Positions 1-5,572 of a DNA stretch of 12,319 nucleotides are shown here, piece after piece. The first letter of the stretch is position 1; each line of letters starts with the position of its first letter. Position numbers and translations under genes: made by a program. Where the stretch lies: NCBI GenBank assembly GCA_001564205.1, contig LKMY01000031.1:1-12319 (forward strand), in the 5' to 3' direction. The DNA comes from Nanohaloarchaea archaeon PL-Br10_U2g5 (GTDB lineage Archaea > Halobacteriota > Halobacteria > Halobacteriales > Haloferacaceae). The notes below the pieces were generated by a model. It searched no databases. It was not told the origin of the DNA and saw only the letters and a list, made by a program, of their open reading frames with translations.

Positions 1-579
1 ATACTGGACGAGGAAGAGCGCGGTCAGGTTGGTATCGGGACACTCATCGTGTTCATCGCGATGGTGCTGGTGGCGGCGATCGCCGCCGGCGTCCTGATCA
101 ACACCGCCGGCTTCCTACAGACGCAGGCGGAGGCAACGGGCGAAGAGAGTACGAGTCAGGTGAGCGATCGCCTGCAGGTGGTGAGTCAGTCAGGAAACGT
201 GACGACTGACGACGGTAACCAGAGCGTCACCGACATCGACTTCGTCTTGGCGAAGGCTCCCGGTGCGGGGAGTATTGACCTCGACCAAGTGAGCGCGGAG
301 CTCATCGGAGCGAACGGCCAAGAGTCCTTCCAGCTAAACGAGCTTGATGATGGGGCCGTCGACATCTTCACTGACTCTGACGACGGCGTCGTGCTGACCG
401 ACAGCAGCGACCGCGCGGTGGTCAGTTTCAACCTGTCGGCAGACAATATCGATTACGGCGACTTAGAGCCGGGCGATCGGCTCTCGGTGACGTTCACCGG
501 TGCGTCGGGCGCGACCACGACGACTGAGATCCGCGTGCCGACGACGCTGACCAGTGACCAGGATTCGGTGAGGCTGTAA
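1..579 (+). CDS. flaB: Archaellin (archaeal flagellin), 5'-truncated by window edge
   Basis: Structural subunit of the archaellum filament. The frame is open from base 1. Aligned with the next gene at a constant offset of 593 bases, the true ATG lies 12 bases before the window, so only about four codons are missing and the full protein is about 196 aa. Visible features are a short acidic leader ending in Arg-Gly, then [10 protein letters not shown] and a hydrophobic helix, which is a class III (prepilin-type) signal with expected cleavage after RG. The C-terminal two thirds is acidic and beta-rich, as in secreted archaellins. Potential N-glycosylation sequons are NVT, NQS and NLS, consistent with the N-glycosylation known for haloarchaeal archaellins. 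The ATG at position 49 lies inside the signal helix and is not the start. It ends TAA, two bases before the next archaellin, so the two are probably co-transcribed. Family assignment is secure; which paralogue it is cannot be decided. Confidence 0.95.
   Translation: MLDEEERGQVGIGTLIVFIAMVLVAAIAAGVLINTAGFLQTQAEATGEESTSQVSDRLQVVSQSGNVTTDDGNQSVTDIDFVLAKAPGAGSIDLDQVSAELIGANGQESFQLNELDDGAVDIFTDSDDGVVLTDSSDRAVVSFNLSADNIDYGDLEPGDRLSVTFTGASGATTTTEIRVPTTLTSDQDSVRL
19..152 (+). repeat. Direct repeat copy 1: shared archaellin 5' coding region
   Basis: This stretch encodes the signal cleavage site, hydrophobic helix and following ATGEEST segment. It matches 612-745 with no insertion or deletion and only about a dozen substitutions, nearly all silent. 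After it the two genes diverge. It reflects tandem duplication, probably with continued homogenisation by gene conversion (inference). Confidence 0.85.
567..573 (+). promoter_or_regulatory. Ribosome binding site for second archaellin
   Basis: GGTGAGG lies 8 bases before the ATG at 582 and sits inside the last codons of the upstream archaellin. GGTGA is complementary to the 3' end of archaeal 16S rRNA. It supports the ATG at 582 and translation from a shared transcript. Confidence 0.6.
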
Positions 580-581
580 CA

Positions 582-1256
582 ATGTTCGAATTCATCAACA
601 ACGACGACGACCGCGGTCAGGTTGGTATCGGGACGCTCATCGTGTTCATCGCGATGGTGCTCGTGGCCGCTATCGCCGCCGGTGTGCTGATCAACACCGC
701 CGGCTTCCTGCAGTCGCAGGCGGAGGCGACCGGTGAAGAGAGTACAGACCTCGTCTCCGAGCGCATCGACGTGACGAGTACGGTCGGTATCGTCGAGAAC
801 GATTCCGACCCTGCAAACCTCAGTGAGATCCGTGTCGGCGTCGCCGGCGCTGCCGGCTCCGATCAGATCGATTTGAGCTCTGCAACGATACAGGCTGTCG
901 GTCCGAACGGACAGGAGAACCTGATCTTCACGGATTCGAATGAATCGGTTGACGAAGACGATGGCAATCTCATCGGGGAATCTGATGCGAGTGAGATTCC
1001 TGAGGGTGGATTCGCCGTTCAGAACTCCACCGGGGAGTTCGTCTCCGGCTCCGAAGCGGTCCTGAATGACGACGAGCGATTCACTGTCGTCTTCAACCCC
1101 GAAGAGGAGCCGTTCGGCGATGAAGGGGAGGGACTCGTCTTCGGCGAGAGCGACCAGTCGTCGCTCGACATCGTCTCGCCCTCGGGCGCGACCACCAGCG
1201 TCGAACTGCGCGCACCCGACCTCTTCAACGAGCGCAACGAAGCGGTCCGCCTCTAA
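582..1256 (+). CDS. flaB: Archaellin (archaeal flagellin), complete
   Basis: Second filament subunit, 224 aa. It starts [12 protein letters not shown] followed by [10 protein letters not shown] and a hydrophobic stretch to about residue 45. The prepilin peptidase should cut after Gly12, leaving Gln13 as the mature N-terminus. The N-terminal 50 residues are nearly identical to the preceding archaellin and form the filament core. The exposed region (about 60-200) is very different, longer and very acidic, with sequons NDS, NLS, NES and NST. The C-terminus ([10 protein letters not shown]...AVRL) again resembles the first copy ([10 protein letters not shown]...SVRL). The spacing of two bases from the upstream stop and a good ribosome binding site indicate an operon. 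The central part uses many more A/T-ending codons than its surroundings, which may mark a diversified or recombined segment. It is longer than the first archaellin by about 28 residues, all from the variable domain. Confidence 0.96.
   Translation: MFEFINNDDDRGQVGIGTLIVFIAMVLVAAIAAGVLINTAGFLQSQAEATGEESTDLVSERIDVTSTVGIVENDSDPANLSEIRVGVAGAAGSDQIDLSSATIQAVGPNGQENLIFTDSNESVDEDDGNLIGESDASEIPEGGFAVQNSTGEFVSGSEAVLNDDERFTVVFNPEEEPFGDEGEGLVFGESDQSSLDIVSPSGATTSVELRAPDLFNERNEAVRL
612..745 (+). repeat. Direct repeat copy 2: shared archaellin 5' coding region
   Basis: Partner of 19-152. See that entry for the comparison. The boundary of similarity is sharp at the codon after GEEST in both genes. Confidence 0.85.
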
Positions 1257-1288
1257 CGAGCCTCGCATAGCCCACTGACCACCTTCGC

Positions 1289-1319
1289 GGCGGATCCCTC
1301 CGCCCGGAACACCTATTTT
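1289..1319 (+). terminator. Possible hairpin plus T-rich terminator after archaellins
   Basis: GGCGGA (1289-1294) and TCCGCC (1299-1304) form a 6-bp stem with a 4-base loop, and a TATTTT run follows at 1314-1319. It lies 33 bases after the archaellin stop. Archaeal termination depends mainly on T-runs, so the hairpin may be incidental. The same T-rich run is also a candidate TATA box for the next gene. Confidence 0.35.
1312..1319 (+). promoter_or_regulatory. TATA-like box for the 1342 gene (leaderless type)
   Basis: CCTATTTT is the only AT-rich block in a GC-rich gap. Its centre lies about 25 bases before the ATG at 1342, so a start site 26-27 bases downstream would fall on or next to the start codon. 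This is the usual arrangement of haloarchaeal leaderless transcripts. No Shine-Dalgarno sequence is present, which agrees with leaderless initiation. Confidence 0.5.
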
Positions 1320-1341
1320 CCCGCGCGACAACGGCTACGCC

Positions 1342-1989
1342 ATGAGTGACCACGACGCACCGTCGGCGGATCCGACCGTTCCGCCAGCCGACCCCGAGGA
1401 GCTCGACTTCACCGACGACGAGAGCGTCGTCGAGATCGGGGAGAGCCGGTACGTCGTCGGGACGAACGGCCGCCCGAACGTCGGCCGGTCACCGGCGAGT
1501 CACACGCGCGCCGACGAGACCGACTTCACGTCCCCGGACCCGACGAGCCCGGAGCGGCAGCCACCGGGGGACAATTCGCAGGCGAACGCGGCGGTGCCTC
1601 GCGGAGAGGGAGCCCGACCGCCTCCCGACACGGGCGTCGATCGGCAGGCCGTGAGCCGCTGGCTGGCGACGTCGTTCGACGACGACGGGTTCACCTACGG
1701 GATCGACGCGACGCTGCACGTCGACGGCGACACCACCCGCCAGCGAATGGTTTCGAACGACGTGACGGCAACGTTCGACTCGCTCGTGTCGTGGTTCGCG
1801 TCGAACGCGGGACCGAGCTCCCCGACGCCGAAGGCGCTCGGACTGCTCCTCGTCGCGAGCGAGACGACCGTCGACATCCCGCCGGTGGCGATAAAACGGT
1901 TCGCGGCGAGTCAGGGACTCTCGGCGAGCGACAGCATCGGCGACCTCGTGGAGGCGGCGGAGGACGCGGACGGGTTCCGAATCGAGTAG
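1342..1989 (+). CDS. Acidic haloarchaeal protein of unknown function
   Basis: 215 aa, soluble, with no signal peptide, membrane segment or cysteine. Residues 1-40 are acidic and include an ordered patch (DPEELDFTDDESVVEIG followed by SRYVVG). Residues 45-95 are a Pro/Arg/Gly-rich linker that looks disordered. From about residue 98 to the end there is a compact alpha/beta domain: DRQAVSRWLATSF, a strand region (GFTYGIDATLHVDG), an amphipathic helix (TFDSLVSWFAS) and an IPPVAIKRFAAS segment. It resembles a haloarchaea-restricted family I associate tentatively with DUF7500; I cannot confirm the number. It starts with a leaderless-type promoter just after the archaellins and converges on the zinc-ribbon gene. 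Placement suggests, but does not show, a link to motility. The longer reading frames overlapping it on the other strand lack coherent protein features. Confidence 0.8.
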   Translation: MSDHDAPSADPTVPPADPEELDFTDDESVVEIGESRYVVGTNGRPNVGRSPASHTRADETDFTSPDPTSPERQPPGDNSQANAAVPRGEGARPPPDTGVDRQAVSRWLATSFDDDGFTYGIDATLHVDGDTTRQRMVSNDVTATFDSLVSWFASNAGPSSPTPKALGLLLVASETTVDIPPVAIKRFAASQGLSASDSIGDLVEAAEDADGFRIE

Positions 1990-2025
1990 TATCCCAATCC
2001 AGCGGTGCGGTGCTGCGGGAGGGTA

Positions 2026-2469
2026 TCAAAAAAGAACGAACAGCAGGATACCGATCAGCGCGAGCACCGCGTACAGCCCGGCCATCACCTCGCGTTTCAG
2101 CGGGCTCCCGAGCGGCTCCGCGGTGAGTCTGCGGATCGGCGGAAGGATCGCGATCCCGCCGAGGATGAGGAGGAAAGAGCCGATCGCCGGAACGAGCGTG
2201 AGCGCGACGACGATCGTTCCGTAGCCGACCACGTAACAGCCGCGCCGCCAGAGCTGCTCGCGGTCGCTGAGGTCCGCTGTGGGGGCGAAATCGGAGCCGC
2301 CGCCGTCTGGGGTGTTGCCGCCGCCGCCACCGCCTGCGACCTGCTGTGCTTGCCGCTGGACGTATTCGTCGAGCTCTTCGGCCGCGTCCTCCGTCTGCGG
2401 GGCGCCGCACTGGCCACAGTACCGGTCGTCTTCCTCTGTCGGTGCCTCACAGCGCGGACACGATGGCAT
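2026..2469 (-). CDS. Zinc-ribbon membrane protein
   Basis: 147 aa on the minus strand, with start codon complement at 2467-2469 and TGA at 2026-2028. Residues 4-21 form a zinc ribbon with two CxxC knuckles (C4-P-R-C7 and C18-G-Q-C21), the last followed by GAPQ as is typical of small archaeal zinc ribbons. Then come an acidic helix, a Gly-rich linker (about 46-58) and two hydrophobic segments (about 78-112, long enough to hold a hairpin, and 128-147). This is a common haloarchaeal design: a cytoplasmic zinc ribbon tethered to a membrane domain. Function is unknown; metal-dependent protein interaction is likely. It is convergent with the 1342 gene (36-base gap) and divergent from the 2699 gene, so it is a stand-alone unit inside the motility island. 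Confidence 0.88.
   Translation of the reverse strand: MPSCPRCEAPTEEDDRYCGQCGAPQTEDAAEELDEYVQRQAQQVAGGGGGGNTPDGGGSDFAPTADLSDREQLWRRGCYVVGYGTIVVALTLVPAIGSFLLILGGIAILPPIRRLTAEPLGSPLKREVMAGLYAVLALIGILLFVLF
2028..2033 (-). terminator. T6 run overlapping the stop codon
   Basis: On the minus strand the last codons read GTT CTT TTT TGA, giving six consecutive T up to and including the first base of the stop codon. Oligo-T tracts are the main intrinsic termination signal in archaea. Here it would end the zinc-ribbon transcript at its own stop codon and avoid reading into the convergent gene. Confidence 0.45.
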
Positions 2470-2698
2470 GCTAATTTAAGTCGCACTCGCGTTGGAGTTA
2501 ACTCTTCGGGGAGCCACCGAGCGTCCGAACCCGCTTCGGTCTTCCGATCTGCTACCTCGATGGCTTCAGACCTCGCATTCGATTTTCCGGCCTGATAATC
2601 GGGAGGGTACGCTTTAGTCGGTGAGTAGCAGATTCTCGGGTAACTCAACGCCGGCCGACTCCGCGGCTCGCCGCTGATCAACTAACCGATACTCCAGG
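2470..2698. promoter_or_regulatory. Divergent intergenic region
   Basis: 229 bases between the minus-strand zinc-ribbon gene and the + strand surface-protein gene. For the minus gene, TTAAATTA (2473-2480) is too close to the start codon to be a TATA box. TTAAC inside the 10-bp palindrome GAGTTAACTC (2495-2504), 26-35 bases before the start codon, is better placed for a leaderless promoter. For the + gene, nothing AT-rich lies 25-35 bases before the ATG. Weak candidates are further up (TGATAAT near 2594, CTTTAG near 2611), implying a leader. I see no open reading frame with protein-like character here. Confidence 0.4.
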
Positions 2699-5113
2699 AT
2701 GACATCCAACCGCTCCCCGAACGATTCGGATCGATCCACGGAGTCGACTCCGGATCGGCCCACGGAGTCGACTCCGGATCGGCCCACGGAGCCGACTCCG
2801 GATCGGTCCACGGGGTCGACCGTGGACGATGCGGCCGTTGCCGCCGCGACCACCGAAGAGGTCGACGATCGTTCCGAGGACAGCGCCGCCGACGCGGCCG
2901 CCTCCACCGAGGACGGCCTTCGTCTCGCGGCTCGCCCTCGTCTCTCGACACTTCGAATCGGGCTCCTTGCGCTCGCGCTTCTCTTCGTGGTTGTCGGAGC
3001 CGTAGTCACTGGCTCCGGCGTCGTGGCTCTCTCAGGCGAAAGCCCCGCACCGACGGCCGACCCGTGGAGCGGTAACGCCATCACCGCGGACGGACCCGAG
3101 GACTCGGGGCACGTCGATCGACCGGAAATAAGCGGAAGCTTCGCCCGATCCGTGTATACCGGGGTCGCCGGTGATCCCATCGAGATCAGACACACAGCCA
3201 ACGACGAAGACACGTACCTGCTCATCGGCGGGAACCGCCTCACCGACACCGGGGAGTCGGTCGGATTCGTCGATGTGGTCAAAACGTCCGGCTCTGAGAC
3301 CACGATCAACACCCGAACGCTCGGCACCGACGCGAGCAACGTCGAGAGCTGTGGCAGTTCGGCGGTCGAGTGCGACCTCGAATTCCTCGACGAAGACGGC
3401 TCTGTCGTCGCAGAGAACCTCAGCGAACTGTCCAGCGCAACCGGCGCCGGCGGCCTTCCTCGTCCCATCGTTCCACAGCGATACCGGCTCGCGATCACGA
3501 ACGGGACGTTCATCGTCGAGGATTCGGGACAGATAACGCCGGCCGAGACGGCCGCGCGCTCGGAGCTCGTGTTGGAGAAGCCGACGTTCCACGACGAGAT
3601 CGAGGTGTTCACGACCGCCGACCGGGACGACCTCCCCGATGCCGACGGCGACGACGCGGAATCGCTCGACGCCCTCGAACGAAACGGCGTCGACCGCACG
3701 ACCGTGACGACGGGCGACCGCGTCGTCCTCGGCTTCGAGGCGACCGGTATCTGGGGTGCGATTTCACACTTCGCCGAGGATCGCTCGGAGGGGCCCGTAC
3801 AGTCCGGTGAAGCGATCAACCACACCGTTCTGACCGATCTGCTTGAAGCCGAGGAGGGCGTCTCACTGCACGTCAGACAGACGAACCCCGGACGAAACCA
3901 ACCCCGTTCGGAGCTCGATCTGTCGAACGCCGATCCGGACGGCGTCAGCCTGATCCTGGCCGACTCGAACGAGGTGGAAACAGGCCAGAGCACGCCGGCT
4001 CCCGGTCGCATCTACTTGGTGTTGGAGACGGGGTCAGACGGTCCGTTCACCGAGACCCCCGAACACGGCGACGAGTTCGCCGTCGAGTTCGCGCTGGAGG
4101 GAACGGAGGGCGAGCAGTACCGGTTCGGTGACACCGGGAGTCCACCCGCGGCGTTCGAGCCGGCGTCTCATCCCCCCGAGCAGTTCCCGTACTGGGAGGA
4201 GTCCGACGGCCGCGCGAGCGCCGAGGCATCGTTCAGCATCCGCGAGCGGTTCGTTCGGTACGACCACGTCACCAACGATGGCACACTCCTCGTTGAGGCC
4301 GATGAGGGGGTCGTCACGGGGACGACATCAATCCTTCCGGTGACGGAGCTGGCCGCAGACTTCGTCAACGACGCCGGCGACCCGATTCGGACGCAGTCCC
4401 CGCTGGAAATCGGCGACGGGAACTTTTCGGTCGACGCCGACTTCGACGGCGTGTCGCCCGGAACTCACCTGAACTACGAGCTGTACGAGGGGTCGACATT
4501 CAAAGAGAGCCGACCCGTCGTGGTCGTCAACGACACGGACGACCCGGATCGACTGGCGATCGAAGACGCGCCCGAGAACGTCACCATCGCAGAGGACGGA
4601 AACCTCTCTGCACTCGAAGCCGACGTGCGCAATGCCGGCGGCCTCAGCGGTGACGGCACGCTCGTTCTCGATATCGACGACGGGAACGTCACCGCTTCTC
4701 AGGAGCTGACGTTGGATTCGAACGAATCACGTTACGTCGGGTTCGGATCCGTCACTCCCGCTCTCGGGACCGGAGCGTACTCATTCACGCTCACGCTCGA
4801 CGGCGACGAGCGAAACGGGACGCTACTGATCGAGGAAGATCCCGCGAAGACGACGCTCACCGACAGCGACGACGATTCCGAGGAATCAGACGACGATGCG
4901 GGCCCTGATGACGTCGATGGCTCTGACGACGCCGACGATTCCGACGAGGCGGATTCGGCGGAGCCTGACGACGAGGCGGAAGAATCGAACGACGACGAGC
5001 AGCCGCCGGAGGAGGCGCCGGCGACGATTCTCCCGTTCGGAATCGGCACGCGAGAGACACTCGGCGGAACGGTCCTGGTCGGGGCCACGTACCTGCTCGG
5101 TCACTGGGTGTGA
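2699..5113 (+). CDS. Large acidic membrane-anchored surface protein
   Basis: 804 aa. The ATG is the first in frame after a stop at 2675. Residues 11-42 are four tandem octapeptides of the DRSTESTP type, residues 43-80 are an acidic Ala-rich segment, and residues 87-112 are a hydrophobic signal-anchor helix. The rest (about 113-715) should be outside the cell. It is beta-rich, with only two cysteines (218 and 225, likely a disulfide) and many Asn-X-Ser/Thr sequons. It resembles haloarchaeal S-layer-like surface proteins, and DUF7827-type domains are possible but unverified. Residues about 620-712 look like a CARDB-type immunoglobulin fold, followed by an Asp/Glu/Ser stretch (about 720-775) and a weak hydrophobic C-terminus. 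The tail lacks a clear PGF-CTERM sorting motif. Placed just before cheY and the motor genes, it might contact the archaellum base or S-layer, but that is inference. Codon use is slightly less G/C-biased than in the fla genes. Confidence 0.85.
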   Translation: MTSNRSPNDSDRSTESTPDRPTESTPDRPTEPTPDRSTGSTVDDAAVAAATTEEVDDRSEDSAADAAASTEDGLRLAARPRLSTLRIGLLALALLFVVVGAVVTGSGVVALSGESPAPTADPWSGNAITADGPEDSGHVDRPEISGSFARSVYTGVAGDPIEIRHTANDEDTYLLIGGNRLTDTGESVGFVDVVKTSGSETTINTRTLGTDASNVESCGSSAVECDLEFLDEDGSVVAENLSELSSATGAGGLPRPIVPQRYRLAITNGTFIVEDSGQITPAETAARSELVLEKPTFHDEIEVFTTADRDDLPDADGDDAESLDALERNGVDRTTVTTGDRVVLGFEATGIWGAISHFAEDRSEGPVQSGEAINHTVLTDLLEAEEGVSLHVRQTNPGRNQPRSELDLSNADPDGVSLILADSNEVETGQSTPAPGRIYLVLETGSDGPFTETPEHGDEFAVEFALEGTEGEQYRFGDTGSPPAAFEPASHPPEQFPYWEESDGRASAEASFSIRERFVRYDHVTNDGTLLVEADEGVVTGTTSILPVTELAADFVNDAGDPIRTQSPLEIGDGNFSVDADFDGVSPGTHLNYELYEGSTFKESRPVVVVNDTDDPDRLAIEDAPENVTIAEDGNLSALEADVRNAGGLSGDGTLVLDIDDGNVTASQELTLDSNESRYVGFGSVTPALGTGAYSFTLTLDGDERNGTLLIEEDPAKTTLTDSDDDSEESDDDAGPDDVDGSDDADDSDEADSAEPDDEAEESNDDEQPPEEAPATILPFGIGTRETLGGTVLVGATYLLGHWV
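2729..2824 (+). repeat. 24-bp tandem repeat, four units, in frame
   Basis: Units start at 2729, 2753, 2777 and 2801. The second and third differ by one base and the fourth is degraded. Each encodes an octapeptide (DRSTESTP, DRPTESTP, DRPTEPTP, DRSTGSTV). The unit length is a multiple of three, so copy-number change by slippage would keep the reading frame. Confidence 0.9.
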
Positions 5114-5151
5114 GCCGGTTCGGCACCCGGAGCGACTCGGTCTCGCGGTCA

Positions 5152-5169
5152 GTTCTCAGCGCTGAGAAC
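5152..5169. promoter_or_regulatory. 18-bp perfect palindrome upstream of cheY
   Basis: GTTCTCAGC followed directly by GCTGAGAAC makes a perfect inverted repeat with no spacer. It begins 39 bases after the surface-protein stop and ends 14 bases before the TTAAGT box of cheY. No T-run follows, which argues against an intrinsic terminator. A site for a dimeric DNA-binding regulator next to the BRE/TATA region of the chemotaxis promoter is the better reading, but no regulator can be named. Confidence 0.5.
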
Positions 5170-5181
5170 CACGGGGGAGTC

Positions 5182-5190
5182 GTTAAGTGA
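5182..5190 (+). promoter_or_regulatory. TATA-like box of the cheY-cheC-cheD unit
   Basis: GTTAAGTGA is centred about 30 bases before the cheY ATG at 5216. There is no Shine-Dalgarno sequence in the bases before the ATG, so transcription would begin within a few bases of the start codon (leaderless or near-leaderless). Confidence 0.45.
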
Positions 5191-5215
5191 CTGTTGGACG
5201 GTCCTCGAAGTAACC

Positions 5216-5572
5216 ATGGCTACGCGCGTGCTCATCGCGGACGATTCAGAGTTCATGCGGAATCTCCTTCGGGAGATCCTCGACGGGGAGTTCGAGATCG
5301 TCGGCGAGGCCGAAAACGGCGTAGAGGCCGTCAACAAGTACGAGGAACACGGCCCGGATCTCGTGATGATGGACATCGTGATGCCGATCCGCGACGGGAT
5401 CGAAGCGACGACGGAGATCGTCGAAGCGAACCCCGAGGCGACGGTGATCATGTGTACGAGCGTCGGCCAGGAGGAGAAAATGAAAGCCGCGATCAAGGCG
5501 GGCGCCGAGGGATACATCACGAAGCCGTTCCAGAAGCCGAACGTCCTCGACGCCATCGGCTCGGCGGTATAA
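5216..5572 (+). CDS. cheY: Chemotaxis response regulator CheY
   Basis: 118 aa, a single receiver domain with no output domain. All catalytic positions are present: acidic pair D9-D10, phosphoacceptor D53 (in VMMDIVMP), T81 (MCTS), aromatic switch Y100 and K103 (ITKPF). Phosphorylated by CheA, CheY-P signals the archaellum motor. In haloarchaea this goes through the adapter CheF to FlaCE, since archaea lack FliM. The stop codon overlaps the cheC start (TAATG), so the two are translationally coupled. The N-terminal MATRVLIADDSEFMR is typical of archaeal CheY. The start is fixed by family length and by the leaderless-type promoter 30 bases upstream. Confidence 0.97.
   Translation: MATRVLIADDSEFMRNLLREILDGEFEIVGEAENGVEAVNKYEEHGPDLVMMDIVMPIRDGIEATTEIVEANPEATVIMCTSVGQEEKMKAAIKAGAEGYITKPFQKPNVLDAIGSAV

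Noticed and set aside
453..1331. 292-codon open frame on the minus strand opposite the second archaellin
   Set aside because: It has no recognisable domain or hydrophobic pattern and reflects antisense of a GC-rich gene whose + strand protein is a clear archaellin.
2005..2595. 196-codon + strand frame over the zinc-ribbon gene
   Set aside because: It is the antisense of a protein with an intact zinc ribbon and two membrane segments and shows no domain of its own.
2729..2824. Short regular repeats considered as a CRISPR-like array
   Set aside because: The units are contiguous with no spacers and encode an in-frame octapeptide, so this is a coding tandem repeat.
2614..4011. 465-codon minus-strand open frame opposite the surface-protein gene
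   Set aside because: Ser/Arg/Thr-rich with no signal or domain. The + strand frame has G/C third positions, a signal anchor and acidic composition expected of a haloarchaeal surface protein.
5194..5571. Upstream extension of cheC through cheY in another frame
   Set aside because: The extension is Arg/Gly-rich nonsense overlapping the clear cheY gene. The ATG at 5572 gives a proper CheC N-terminus.
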